Below are positions 17,270 to 26,704 of a stretch of DNA of 64,000 bases, piece by piece (position 1 is the first letter of the stretch; each line of letters begins with the position of its first letter). The DNA lies in the NCBI GenBank assembly GCA_014654705.1, contig JACVZY010000093.1:124001-188000 (forward strand), read 5' to 3'. The stretch comes from Ignavibacteria bacterium (lineage in GTDB: Bacteria > Bacteroidota > Ignavibacteria > Kapaibacteriales > UBA4661). Position numbers and translations under genes: made by a program. The notes under the pieces were generated by a model. It searched no databases and had not been told where the DNA came from. It saw only the letters and a list, made by a program, of their open reading frames with translations.

Positions 17270-18166
17270 TTATTGAATACGGAAGGTAAAGGTAATAAAA
17301 CCAAGCATATCTTTACCATCGTTTGTGGGATTGAACTGCCAGCGTCGTAGTGCTTCCATAGCAGCACGTTCCAGCGCGGGTTCGCCTTTTTGCATGGGCA
17401 AAATCATACCAACGCTGCCATTTGGCAGAACGGTAAAACGCATTTTGATTTGTGCCGATGTTGTAATACCTACCGGATATTTTGGTAGCTCCTTATGCAG
17501 CACAACGCGGTTGCCACCACCGCCCCAGTCCAAACTATACCCTTGGCCACGACCCGCGCCGGAGCCAAAGCGCCCTAAGCCTTCGCCTTCCGATGTTGCA
17601 GGAGCAGTCGTGGAGCCGATGTCTGTTTTGCTGGAGGCATTTTCGGCAAGTTTTGCGGGTTTTTCGCTTGTTTTGGCGTCATCTTTTACGGGCTTGACCA
17701 GAGACAACTGCGTATATTCGCGGGGCTTGGCTGTAGCAGTCTCTTCGACTTTACGGTCAGATTGTCGGGCATCCTCTAGTGGTTCGGGATTTTGTCGGGC
17801 TTTGCGAACGGCTCCCTCGGCGGTGAGATTGCCTGCGCTGGGCAAATTGGGATTACCAGTACCAAATTGCAAAAGTTGAATTGGAACAGTGATGCGTTCC
17901 GGTTGCCGAATGTACGGGGTAATATCAAGTAGGTTCAGCGTTATCAGAAGCAAAGCCAGCACACACAGCGCCGCACCAAAACCAATCATCGTATGCCTCC
18001 GCCGCCGCTCTTCGCGGTCGAGGGTTTCGAGCTCACGGTCAAGCCTACGCCGCGCTATTGAGCGTACGGGCTTTTGCTGCTGTCCTCCGTTAAAAGCGAA
18101 CGGCAGATTATCGGAAAATTGAGCTTCCAATTCATCCATTTCGTAGTCGAGGGTGTCAGTTTCCAT
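17270..18166 (-). CDS. TonB-like energy transducer
   Basis: A 298-residue single-pass inner-membrane protein. The cytoplasmic N-terminus is unusually long for TonB (about 60 residues, acidic, then an Arg-rich patch RELETLDREERRRRH). The membrane helix spans about 61-81, and a Lys/Pro/Glu-rich periplasmic spacer runs to about residue 190 with a Gly-rich patch. The TonB C-terminal domain covers about 220-298 and reads LPKYPVGITTSAQIKMRFTV, LPNGSVGM, and AALRRWQFNP with the final aromatic strand. It would couple proton motive force to outer-membrane receptors, but no exbB/exbD is nearby. It follows the SPOR gene by 143 bp on the same strand, so it may serve the TonB-box barrel gene further upstream. 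Confidence 0.8.
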   Translation of the reverse strand: METDTLDYEMDELEAQFSDNLPFAFNGGQQQKPVRSIARRRLDRELETLDREERRRRHTMIGFGAALCVLALLLITLNLLDITPYIRQPERITVPIQLLQFGTGNPNLPSAGNLTAEGAVRKARQNPEPLEDARQSDRKVEETATAKPREYTQLSLVKPVKDDAKTSEKPAKLAENASSKTDIGSTTAPATSEGEGLGRFGSGAGRGQGYSLDWGGGGNRVVLHKELPKYPVGITTSAQIKMRFTVLPNGSVGMILPMQKGEPALERAAMEALRRWQFNPTNDGKDMLGFITFTFRIQ

Positions 18167-18309
18167 TGTAGTTGTAAGCGTTTACGGTTTGTGCGGTGGA
18201 AGAGATAATTGGGTGCTTACAAACAAGTATTGTTGCAATTTAGCAAAATTCAGGGAGTTTACCGCAAACACGGAAAGAGAAGAGTTTAGGGAAGGATTTA
18301 CAAACATAC

Positions 18310-19845
18310 TCATCGCAAGCGTACAACCCAGCTTCCCATATAGCCAAAGCGCTCTGCATCGCGTTCCGCCTCGTGCAAGGTATTATACAAACCAAAGCGA
18401 ACACGATACATCATTTGCCCACGCACAACTTGCGACGTTACCATTGCATTGACCATACCGCGCCGTTTAAGGCGCTCCACCCAGTCCTCCGCATCCGCGA
18501 TAGAAGGAGTAGCATAGACCTGAATGGCAAAAACACCGCTTATTTGCTGGGTTTGCTTGCGTTCGAGCGAAGAGGCTGCAGATGCTTGTTTAGCCTTAGC
18601 AGTCGTTGGTGCTGGTATTGAGGTTTCTTGTTTATTTGAAGCGGATTTTGTTGCTTGGCTATTGGGTTGCTTCGTTGATGAAGCTGCTGGTGTCGTTTGT
18701 TTTGTGTCGGAAATCTGTTTTGTTGTGGGTGCTGCCTGTGTAGCTTTTTCTTGTGCTTGCGATGGTGCCAGTGGAGTGTTTGCCGCAAGCGTTGTCGGTT
18801 TGTTCTGCGAAGATGCAGATACGGCACTGCTTTCGGTTTTTACCGCAGCATTGCTGTTTTGTGCTGCGAGCGCCTGAGTATTATGGGCGTCTGCGGTCTG
18901 GCTATTCGCTGAAATTACATTACCAGACGCTGAACCTTCAGTGCTTATATTGTTCGTATTTGCCGTATTATTCAGAAGATTTTGGCTCTCGTTATTTTGA
19001 GCGTTCTTCTCTTGCGATTTTTTTGTTAGATCAAGAAGTGTAAGCGCGGCAGTGTCCTGCACGCCAGATTCTGCGCGACCTCCGGTAAGAGTAGCCCAAA
19101 GATTCTGAGCACCGGAGCCAATTGTCGTTTTGCGCATCAGCATATACCCCGATGCGACGAGTGCCGCCAACAATATCCCAGCTAAGGACGCAGCAATGGC
19201 ATTCCGCGACCATGTATTTCGGCGTGGGGTGTTGATATTGGACTGGGCAGCACGGGCAGCGGCTTTTTCGGCATCTTCTTTACGCTGCTCTTCTGCACCG
19301 GGAATCGTGATTACTTTCCGGGAGCCGTCTGTGCTTGCGTTCTCCGTGATAATAGTATCCAAATGAGCATACACAGGAGGAATATACGCTTCGTGCGCCG
19401 TAGGAATTGTGGCTGCGACGGAAGGTTCCTCATGCTTTTCTTCCGGCGAATCCTCAGCGTCAATTTCAGGTATTGAGATATTATCTTCAGCAGAATGAAT
19501 TGTCTCAAGTTCTGATGTAGCAGACGCTTCCAACATTGCGTCATTGGACATTTCAACTAGAGGCTCCTCGTAGCGTTCCTCAGCAACCACAGCAATCGGG
19601 TTTTCTACGACTTCGGGCTGCTGTGTATTTTCTTCATCCTTTGAAATTTCAATCTCTTTCGGCGCAATATCAACCGCACCAATCTCCACGTGTGAAGCCG
19701 CATCTTGCTCAGTCTCATGCTCTTGTTCAATAGATTGAGCCTCACTGTGTCTGCCCAGACCAAAAGACTCATCATCATCGCCAAAGCCGCTTCGTGCTTC
19801 GTCGCTGAGAAAATCGTGGTGTTTTGTATCATCAAGTTCTATCAT
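18310..19845 (-). CDS. Single-pass membrane protein with C-terminal SPOR domain
   Basis: A 511-residue protein: an acidic, disordered cytoplasmic half (residues 1-210), one membrane helix around 213-236 (AIAASLAGILLAALVASGYM), a long periplasmic Ser/Thr/Gln/Asn/Ala-rich linker, and a SPOR domain at about 435-511 (GVFAIQVYATPSIADAEDWV to the aromatic end). SPOR domains bind denuded glycan strands of septal peptidoglycan. The layout resembles FtsN/DamX-type division proteins, but no catalytic part is present. It sits 36 bp behind the TonB-box barrel gene, in one operon with it and the GH2-like gene. Confidence 0.8.
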   Translation of the reverse strand: MIELDDTKHHDFLSDEARSGFGDDDESFGLGRHSEAQSIEQEHETEQDAASHVEIGAVDIAPKEIEISKDEENTQQPEVVENPIAVVAEERYEEPLVEMSNDAMLEASATSELETIHSAEDNISIPEIDAEDSPEEKHEEPSVAATIPTAHEAYIPPVYAHLDTIITENASTDGSRKVITIPGAEEQRKEDAEKAAARAAQSNINTPRRNTWSRNAIAASLAGILLAALVASGYMLMRKTTIGSGAQNLWATLTGGRAESGVQDTAALTLLDLTKKSQEKNAQNNESQNLLNNTANTNNISTEGSASGNVISANSQTADAHNTQALAAQNSNAAVKTESSAVSASSQNKPTTLAANTPLAPSQAQEKATQAAPTTKQISDTKQTTPAASSTKQPNSQATKSASNKQETSIPAPTTAKAKQASAASSLERKQTQQISGVFAIQVYATPSIADAEDWVERLKRRGMVNAMVTSQVVRGQMMYRVRFGLYNTLHEAERDAERFGYMGSWVVRLR

Positions 19846-19881
19846 AACCGCTTGAAATTCTTTGGGAGGAAAACGCTGTCA

Positions 19882-21594
19882 TTAAAACGTCATCATAAAC
19901 CCTGCTGCAATAAATATGCCACGCTCTTGATAACCTTGCCATACAAAGATCGGCTGGTTCAAAAGGTTTGTGGCACGAGCGCTAACACTGATGCTTGACG
20001 TGATTTGGTACTCTACCCGAAGGCGAATATCGAAATAAGCAGGAAGATTCTTTCCTGCGCCTGGCGACCGCTCGGCAACATACGCACCTTCCACAATAGA
20101 ATGAAACTGCGGCAACCATTGACGGCGATACTGTAATGAAGCGTCAAAAGGCGTAAGATAGGGCACGTCAGTACCTTCATTCTGTGAAAAGCCCAACACC
20201 GTTGAACTACCAAATCGTGCGTTCAACCAGGCTTTGATGTTGTCAGATGCTGTAATACTTCCATCCAACTCAGCAAAAAGCCGGACAATATTTGTCATAC
20301 GATATTCCGGAGCAAATCCACCATTTCTGTCGGTTCCTCCATAGACCATAGCAAAATCACAGTTTTCTATCCCAGAACCAATAGTCAAACCAATGTATTG
20401 AGAAGGATGCAGACGTATAAATGCCCAAATATCGTATAAAACAGTCTCGAAACGATAAATATCATTTGTAACAGCTCTACCGCTTACACTAAGCGTATAT
20501 GGATTTTGCTCAAGTGCCCGCAGAAAGCTATTGGTGCGAATACCCGTAAAACCTGATAATTCTAGTGTCAGTAAACTACTTGCCGCAAATGCCGCCTTCA
20601 GATTTACCGATGGGCGCATCAGATTCTGAAATTCGGCTGATACGATATGAACACCCACATCCACCGATAAAGCAAAATGATCGGTATTGTATCCCGCCAG
20701 AATACTGGGTGCAAGCAAATATTTGTCGGTGAGCGGTCGGGTTATGTGTGATTGCAATTGCACTTCTGCTTTTGCACCCAACAAGAACCCTCCCTTCAAT
20801 ATCGTTTTTCCGATCAAATGTCCATTGACAAGCGAATTCTCATGTACCCCGCCCAAAAGCACACTTTCCGACGACACGCCCATGTCATAGTGCCAGTTCT
20901 CAAAACTGCCGACTGTCTGCAACCCTACTTCAAATCTCAGTGCACTACGCTCTGGAACAGATTCAGGAAAAGTAATGCTATCGGCTCCAAAGAACTTGTA
21001 ATTGGAGTTTTTTACCTTGAGATATGTGTCGGTGCGGCTTCCACCAAAAAAGAAGAATTTTTCCGGTGCAAGATAGCTGGATTCTATATTCAGATGAACG
21101 TTGGTAAAATCAGTGTTGCGCTGGTATCCGCCTGAGTGCAAAATTCCGCCCGTAGCATTGAGGTCGAAATTACCCACTACAGCTCGATACCCCGCTTCCG
21201 CACTTGGCGCGATGTACATACCAAATTCTCCTTGCAGAAAACCATTTTTGCCTTGCTGTGGAAGTAGTGCGCGACTGGGGGCGGCGGCGGGCAGGAGCGT
21301 AAAAGACTGCTTGTCCAGAGGGTTGAAACGGCTTACCTGCTGCTGCGTAAGTTTGGCAACAGGTTTGGGAGTTTGTTTTGCACCGCCCGGCACATCAAGC
21401 GATTCCACACCTGTTATCACAAACTCTGGTAATTCCAATGGTTGCTCCGCTTTACTTTTTTCTGTTTTATTTTTTTCCGCTTTTTCAGGCACAGTTGTTT
21501 GTGCTTGGGTACGCCCGAAAAGCAGTGTTGCGCTTACAAAGAGAGCAAGCGCAACAGTACGAAAACGAAGATAATTTGCGAGGGCAAGAGCCAT
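19882..21594 (-). CDS. Outer-membrane barrel with N-terminal TonB-box-like motif
   Basis: A signal peptide ends near residue 32 (RTQAQT). After a Lys/Glu-rich stretch comes LELPEFVITGVESL, resembling the TonB box of TonB-dependent receptors. About residue 110 onward is beta-barrel, with many alternating aromatic strands and a C-terminal strand ending in Phe (FIAAGFMMTF), the usual insertion signal. The end segment SISVSARATNLLNQPIFVWQ matches the last strands of TonB-dependent receptors. The region between box and barrel (about 60-110) is too short for a standard plug domain. It is 570 residues, small for a receptor. It sits 11 bp after the GH2-like gene and 36 bp before the SPOR gene. Confidence 0.7.
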   Translation of the reverse strand: MALALANYLRFRTVALALFVSATLLFGRTQAQTTVPEKAEKNKTEKSKAEQPLELPEFVITGVESLDVPGGAKQTPKPVAKLTQQQVSRFNPLDKQSFTLLPAAAPSRALLPQQGKNGFLQGEFGMYIAPSAEAGYRAVVGNFDLNATGGILHSGGYQRNTDFTNVHLNIESSYLAPEKFFFFGGSRTDTYLKVKNSNYKFFGADSITFPESVPERSALRFEVGLQTVGSFENWHYDMGVSSESVLLGGVHENSLVNGHLIGKTILKGGFLLGAKAEVQLQSHITRPLTDKYLLAPSILAGYNTDHFALSVDVGVHIVSAEFQNLMRPSVNLKAAFAASSLLTLELSGFTGIRTNSFLRALEQNPYTLSVSGRAVTNDIYRFETVLYDIWAFIRLHPSQYIGLTIGSGIENCDFAMVYGGTDRNGGFAPEYRMTNIVRLFAELDGSITASDNIKAWLNARFGSSTVLGFSQNEGTDVPYLTPFDASLQYRRQWLPQFHSIVEGAYVAERSPGAGKNLPAYFDIRLRVEYQITSSISVSARATNLLNQPIFVWQGYQERGIFIAAGFMMTF

Positions 21595-21605
21595 GCGGAC
21601 AGTAA

Positions 21606-24260
21606 TTATTGGTACAGAACCGAGAAGAAATAGTTTGTAAAAGCAATAGTGGAGTAGCGTGAGTCGTAATAAAACAGTACAGCACCCAACACCAAACCAA
21701 TAAGAAGCAAACCGATAATGTACACACGCGAAGCACGGACATCATAAATGATAGCAGTGCCACGCAACATTCGATAGATACACCATAGAATAATGCCCAA
21801 AATCAGCAATAGGGAAATCAAGGTGTAAGTATCGGTCGTGAAGATACGATATAGACCGGCAGTCATCACAAGTAAAAACCCGATTGGCAAAAATGCCCAT
21901 GTACTGATAACAAAGGCATCACCTATATAAATCCGGGATTTCACAAAAAATGAGCAGGCGCGAATAAAAAGCGTTAGAAAGCCAATAATCAAGAGAAAAA
22001 TTCCCGTTGCCACCAAGCACGATGCCCAAGGTTGCCAGATAATTGTATTAATAAATTCCTTCAGCGTATTGGACGGAATCAAATGCGTCAGAACATAATC
22101 CAGCAAATAACTGAAGCGCAAAAAGTAGAGCAGCGAGGCGACAATTAAGCCAAGAGTAGCCGACAGAACAATTGCAAGTGAGAACGTACCTGCATTCGAG
22201 AGGATACGTTGGTCTCGTATATCGGCATAGAAATTATAGGGTCGTAAAAGCGCTCTGAGTACATCTTCTCGGAAGCGCCGTGAAGTATTAATGAGCACGA
22301 AAAACAATACTATAAATGCAATACTGACGATAGTGAAAAGAGCGGGTATTTCTGCCTTGTAGTTTCCTGTTTCCAAAACAGGTTCTTTCTCGTCATTGAA
22401 AAGCGCCTTTACCATTTGATGAGGCAACCGCAAATCGCGTGTACGAGATACCAAGCCACTTGTAGCGATGTACTGTTCTGCGTTATTGGTTATCAGAATA
22501 GGACGCTCAGTCAGATAGTCGTTAAATGAGTTGATAATAACATTATCACAAATTTTATATTCCTGTAAAATACGGAATCTCTGACGAATATAGCGAGCCT
22601 GCGCCTCCACCGAAAGCGGATCGGAATAGCCTTTGTGGTTATCGGGTTGGATGAGTTTACCGAAGCTAAATATCGTCATTTTTTTCTGGCTAAGTGCCTG
22701 AAGACGCTCGGCTTCTGCCCGAAAATCCTGGATATCTTCGTTGTGTACAGCAAAAACGATGAAGTCTAGCCCATCAACATCAAGGCTTTGTGTCCTGCCA
22801 TGAACTGTTTTATACAATAATTTTGCTGAAATATTGCGCGTAATTTCTCGAATCTTTTGCGAAAACAAAGCCTGCTCTGATTTTCCTTCGGCTATCTCCT
22901 CACTAATACCAAAAGCAAAAATAGAAGGGATGTTTTCATAGGCGGTAATGTAGTCTTTCAAGATTGTTTGGGCGGTAACAATGTAATTATCTTTACCCAG
23001 AACAGACAAAGGTACGCCACGAACAGGCAAATCAGTCATAATAAAAAGACCATATTTATCACACAAATGCGCCAAGTACGGATGTGGAGCGCTAAAACGC
23101 ATTCGGATAACATTCGCACCTAGGGTTTTGAGTGCCATCACATCCCGTTCGTACTCCGCCATATTGATGGTTGCGCCTCCTCCATTACTATCTTCGATGT
23201 AGTCAACAGCCTTAATATTCATCGGCTGTCCATTCACCATAAGCACTGTTTTATCATTCGCTTGCTCGGTCTGTGTTTTATACAGCCCAATCGTCGTCGT
23301 GTAATCGTCGAGAATCTCGCCATTACGACGTATGTGGACAACAAGGGTGTAGAGATTAGGCGAGAGCGGAGACCACAATTTCGGCGATGTCACCGCAAGG
23401 TTCATTTTGACCTGTGCATTACGATTAGCACTTATCTCTACCATAGATGGTGTTCCACGAGCCACAACGATATTTGTATCCTCAAGCGAGCGTAGTTCGG
23501 CAACAACTTCTACCGTTGTTTTTTGCAGCGTAACAATCTGCGCCGGCTTGGTCGAGTCGGCTTGTATGGTTTGAAAAAGATTCCCAGAGACGAGCGAAGT
23601 TGTAATCTGGATATTAGCACTATTAAAGTCACTGGCGACCGCTATCTTCGTGTCAATATTACCGAGAAATACGCTCGGCATTCCTACCAAGAAAAGTTCC
23701 CTGATAATGCCTCCGAAAACTTTTGCATCGTGAGGAATCGCCCGCAAAGGAATAGTGCTCGAGGCATCCAGTCGGTTATTGACTACCACCTCAAGAGTAT
23801 TATTTCCGCTTACCAAATAGGAATCGGGAATCCGAACACCAAAAGGGAACCCCCCGCCAACATGACTTTGGAGATATTGACCATTGACATAAATTTCCAT
23901 TCGGTAATTGCAACCCAATGAATAAAGCTGCCATTCATATTTTTTAATAAGCGTTTCATCAATGACAAACGTTCTGCGGTAGCGAAATTCATCGGTTGAA
24001 ACCTCGGAATAGGGCAATGTAACACGCTGCCATTCCGGTTCGCTTAGCGAGGCACGCTGCCATTCTCCGGCAAGCGGCACAATAAGACGCTGATTGGAAT
24101 GGGTCAATAGTTTGATTTGTTCAGTTGTTAGAGGTGTATATTGCCCGGCTTGTGCAAGGGCATACGGTGTAAACGCAAATTGCGCAAAACCAATACAGGC
24201 GGCGAACAATCCTGCAAGGATAAAACGAACAAGTCGTTGAGAAAGAAGCGATACAGTCAT
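21606..24260 (-). CDS. GH2-like protein fused to a multi-pass membrane domain (probable pseudoenzyme)
   Basis: An 884-residue protein. After a signal segment (about 1-36) it has a GH2 sugar-binding jelly roll (about 60-190: YRMEIYVNGQYLQSHVGGGF), an Ig-like domain (about 200-325) and a TIM-barrel-like part (about 335-600) containing GANVIRMRFSAPHPYLAHLC and YGLFIMTDLPVRG, typical GH2 strands. The acid/base region reads PSIFAFGISEE where glycosidases have ...NES, and the nucleophile region reads MTIFSFGK where they have S-E-Y/F-G. The nucleophile Glu therefore appears to be missing. From residue 630 at least six membrane helices follow, Yip1-like in arrangement. It probably binds rather than cuts a glycan. 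First of an operon-like run; a TTTG-N19-TATCTTTG promoter lies upstream. Confidence 0.65.
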   Translation of the reverse strand: MTVSLLSQRLVRFILAGLFAACIGFAQFAFTPYALAQAGQYTPLTTEQIKLLTHSNQRLIVPLAGEWQRASLSEPEWQRVTLPYSEVSTDEFRYRRTFVIDETLIKKYEWQLYSLGCNYRMEIYVNGQYLQSHVGGGFPFGVRIPDSYLVSGNNTLEVVVNNRLDASSTIPLRAIPHDAKVFGGIIRELFLVGMPSVFLGNIDTKIAVASDFNSANIQITTSLVSGNLFQTIQADSTKPAQIVTLQKTTVEVVAELRSLEDTNIVVARGTPSMVEISANRNAQVKMNLAVTSPKLWSPLSPNLYTLVVHIRRNGEILDDYTTTIGLYKTQTEQANDKTVLMVNGQPMNIKAVDYIEDSNGGGATINMAEYERDVMALKTLGANVIRMRFSAPHPYLAHLCDKYGLFIMTDLPVRGVPLSVLGKDNYIVTAQTILKDYITAYENIPSIFAFGISEEIAEGKSEQALFSQKIREITRNISAKLLYKTVHGRTQSLDVDGLDFIVFAVHNEDIQDFRAEAERLQALSQKKMTIFSFGKLIQPDNHKGYSDPLSVEAQARYIRQRFRILQEYKICDNVIINSFNDYLTERPILITNNAEQYIATSGLVSRTRDLRLPHQMVKALFNDEKEPVLETGNYKAEIPALFTIVSIAFIVLFFVLINTSRRFREDVLRALLRPYNFYADIRDQRILSNAGTFSLAIVLSATLGLIVASLLYFLRFSYLLDYVLTHLIPSNTLKEFINTIIWQPWASCLVATGIFLLIIGFLTLFIRACSFFVKSRIYIGDAFVISTWAFLPIGFLLVMTAGLYRIFTTDTYTLISLLLILGIILWCIYRMLRGTAIIYDVRASRVYIIGLLLIGLVLGAVLFYYDSRYSTIAFTNYFFSVLYQ

Positions 24261-24329
24261 AGTTACTAGAAGTTTTAATTACTGTGCTATTGGAAAAAAT
24301 ATTGTCCAAAGTAATACAGAAAAGTAATG

Positions 24330-24360
24330 CAAAGATACTGTGCATCCAAGCATTTTCAAA
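24330..24360 (-). promoter_or_regulatory. Bacteroidota-type promoter of the GH2-like operon
   Basis: On the minus strand TTTG (24360-24357), 19 bases, then TATCTTTG (24337-24330). This matches the -33 TTTG and -7 TANNTTTG boxes known from Bacteroidota. It would start transcription about 60 bases before the ATG at 24260. Confidence 0.55.
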
Positions 24361-24372
24361 CGGCGAATTTTG

Positions 24373-24927
24373 TTACAATGCTATGAGAGAGGTCTTAGGA
24401 ACAATCTTTTGATAAAGCCGGAACACCAACCACCCTACGAAAGTCCCCCACAATGCGCCTCCCAGAATGTCCAGTGGATAATGAACACCACAATACACCC
24501 GCGAAAATGATACGGCAATCGCCCACACAAATAATATCTTTCCCCATCGTTTATAGCATAACGCCGACACAATTGCCCCGACAAAATTATTAGCGGCATG
24601 ACCGGAAGGAAACGATTTACCCGTACCACAAGGCACGAGCAAACGAATATCCATAAAGCTATGACAGGGGCGCGCACGTAAAAATAAATCTTTCCACAGC
24701 GTTACGCTTTGGTCGGCAATGATGATAGCTACTATCAGCAGCAAAATAAATACTTGGTCGCGCACCGTGCCACGCCATATCACACCTACTATGTATGCCA
24801 GCAGAACGGGTACAACATATGTATTGGATGTAATGACCGGCATGACGCTATCAAAGAATGAATTCGCCAGAGTGATATTTCCCAAGCGAAAAAGCCAAAT
24901 ATCAAGACTCTGCAATCCGTCAAGCAT
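24373..24927 (-). CDS. PAP2-family membrane phosphatase
   Basis: The 184-residue integral membrane protein has all three PAP2 motifs: KDLFLRARP (K-x6-R-P), FPSGHAAN (P-S-G-H) and SRVYCGVHYPLDILGG (S-R-x5-H-x3-D). About five helices surround them. Family members dephosphorylate undecaprenyl diphosphate, phosphatidate or phosphatidylglycerophosphate at the outer face of the inner membrane; undecaprenyl diphosphate recycling is a fair guess. The reading frame extends 9 bases upstream to a TTG, but the ATG at 24927 gives the family start. A TATCTTTG motif at 24982-24975 (minus) may be its -7 box; I find no clear -33 box. It diverges from the histidine kinase gene. Confidence 0.9.
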   Translation of the reverse strand: MLDGLQSLDIWLFRLGNITLANSFFDSVMPVITSNTYVVPVLLAYIVGVIWRGTVRDQVFILLLIVAIIIADQSVTLWKDLFLRARPCHSFMDIRLLVPCGTGKSFPSGHAANNFVGAIVSALCYKRWGKILFVWAIAVSFSRVYCGVHYPLDILGGALWGTFVGWLVFRLYQKIVPKTSLIAL

Positions 24928-25048
24928 GATGAGCAAAAAATGGTTCGTAGCGAGATTGTTTCAAAAGAACGTTTCAAAGATACCACGAAAACCGCTAAAT
25001 TGATGGGAAAATCGTACTGTTTCTTTCCACTCTGCGGCAGCAACGTCT

Positions 25049-26665
25049 ATGTTACAAATTTCCTTTCGTCTGCGTCTTACGCTCTGGTACACGGTTGTCG
25101 TGGCTCTGCCGCTTGGTATGGTGATTTTACTTGCCTATATCACTGTCCAGCGCGAACTGAATGATAATCTTGATTCCTCGCTTCAGCGCGTTGCCGAGTC
25201 TCTGGATTTCATTATTCGCAAAAAACAAAGCGAAACCCAGCAACCGCTCCTGCCTGCTCAATCCGAGCGCTCAGGCTTAGAAACACCGCGCCGCGACAAA
25301 GGAAAGGTAAAAAAAGTTGACTACTTCGAGTTTTTCCGCGCGGAGGAGCGCCGCCGCTTTGTGGGACCTGTGCTACCACCAAAGGATACATCGGCACAGC
25401 GCGAGCAGCAAGCCGATGTCGTCTGGTCTGCGGTCTATGAACATATTTTGCTGAACCCAAAAAATTATTTTATTCAAGTGGCAGACACTTCGGGAACGAT
25501 TGTCTGGCGCTCAGAGAATCTTCAGCAGCATAAGTGGCAACTTCCTTTGCCATCACTCGGTATGTTGCCCGGCGATACCCTTCCTTTTCGCTACACCATT
25601 CCGACGTTTCCACTTGGCAAACAGCGTTTGCGCGTGTTTGTCTATCACACAAGTTCCGTACAAATGTCCGTCGGCTATCCGGTGGACGAAATTGAGGTAA
25701 CGCTCAACGATCTCTTTTCTTCACTGCTCGTAGCCGCACCGATTGTTCTATTTCTGGCAATGATTAGCGGTTGGTTTCTGGCAAAATACTTCGTGCAGCC
25801 GGTAGAAGAAATCACCCGCCTCGCCGACGACATCACCGAGCACAACCTCAGCCAGCGCTTGCCCGTGCGCCGTGTCAACGATGAAATTTCACGACTGACC
25901 CGAACATTAAACGCGATGATTGGACGGCTTGAGCGCTCCTTCGCACAGATACGCCAGTTCACCGGCGATGCCTCACACGAGCTGCGAACGCCATTGGCAA
26001 TACTCATGGGCGAACTGGAAATGGCACTCCACTCTAAACGAACAGCACGCGAATATCAAGAAATTATTGCCAGTGCCATTGAGGAAGTAAGCCGCTTGTC
26101 GCAGGTAGTGAAAAACCTTCTCGAACTTTCCCGTGCCGACGCGGGGCAAGTACCGCTCGACCTCAAAGAACTCAATCTCAGCGTATTATTGGAGGATATG
26201 GTAGAAGATGCAATGATTCTTGCCGAAGAAAAAAACATCTCTGTGCGCTCCACGATTGAGCCAGGCATTATGCTTGATGGCGACAAAGTGCGTCTGCATC
26301 AGGCATTGCTGAACATCGTCGATAATGCAGTGAAATATACTCCAAGTGGCGGAAATATCACGATTGCCCTTCGCGTACAAGACCACGAAGCGTTAGTATC
26401 AGTAACCGATAGCGGCTTTGGAATACCGGAAGAAGATATTCCTTATATCTTTGACCGCTTTTATCGCGTTGACAAATCACGCTCGGCGGAAATTAGCGGT
26501 CACGGACTGGGTTTGTCTATTGTGCGGTGGGTCGTGGAGGCGCATCGCGGCAGAATCAAAGTAACTAGCAATATCGGAAAAGGAACCATCTTTTTCCTCT
26601 GGCTACCGCTTGAGAACCCTGATATGAAGCCTGTGGATACGAATCAAGCATTGCAACAAGCCTAA
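25049..26665 (+). CDS. Membrane sensor histidine kinase (HAMP, HisKA, HATPase)
   Basis: A 538-residue class I sensor kinase. A first membrane helix (about 10-32), a periplasmic sensing region (33-222) with a basic, Gln-rich stretch, and a second helix (about 224-245) precede a HAMP domain (PVEEITRLADDITEHNLSQR). The phosphoacceptor His is H310 in DASHELRTPLAIL. N-box NIVDNAVKYT, G1 DSGFGIPEED and G2 GHGLGLSIVRW follow. It autophosphorylates and passes phosphate to an OmpR-type regulator, but no regulator gene is adjacent: it is an orphan here. rnz follows after 39 bp and is probably co-transcribed. The signal is unknown. Confidence 0.9.
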   Translation: MLQISFRLRLTLWYTVVVALPLGMVILLAYITVQRELNDNLDSSLQRVAESLDFIIRKKQSETQQPLLPAQSERSGLETPRRDKGKVKKVDYFEFFRAEERRRFVGPVLPPKDTSAQREQQADVVWSAVYEHILLNPKNYFIQVADTSGTIVWRSENLQQHKWQLPLPSLGMLPGDTLPFRYTIPTFPLGKQRLRVFVYHTSSVQMSVGYPVDEIEVTLNDLFSSLLVAAPIVLFLAMISGWFLAKYFVQPVEEITRLADDITEHNLSQRLPVRRVNDEISRLTRTLNAMIGRLERSFAQIRQFTGDASHELRTPLAILMGELEMALHSKRTAREYQEIIASAIEEVSRLSQVVKNLLELSRADAGQVPLDLKELNLSVLLEDMVEDAMILAEEKNISVRSTIEPGIMLDGDKVRLHQALLNIVDNAVKYTPSGGNITIALRVQDHEALVSVTDSGFGIPEEDIPYIFDRFYRVDKSRSAEISGHGLGLSIVRWVVEAHRGRIKVTSNIGKGTIFFLWLPLENPDMKPVDTNQALQQA

Positions 26666-26704
26666 AAACAAGACATACACTATCTCATCAAAAAACTTTT
26701 CATT

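Noticed and set aside
18540-18827. His/Gln/Arg-rich frame antisense-frame shadow of the SPOR gene
   Set aside because: Produced by the low-complexity linker; no start signal.
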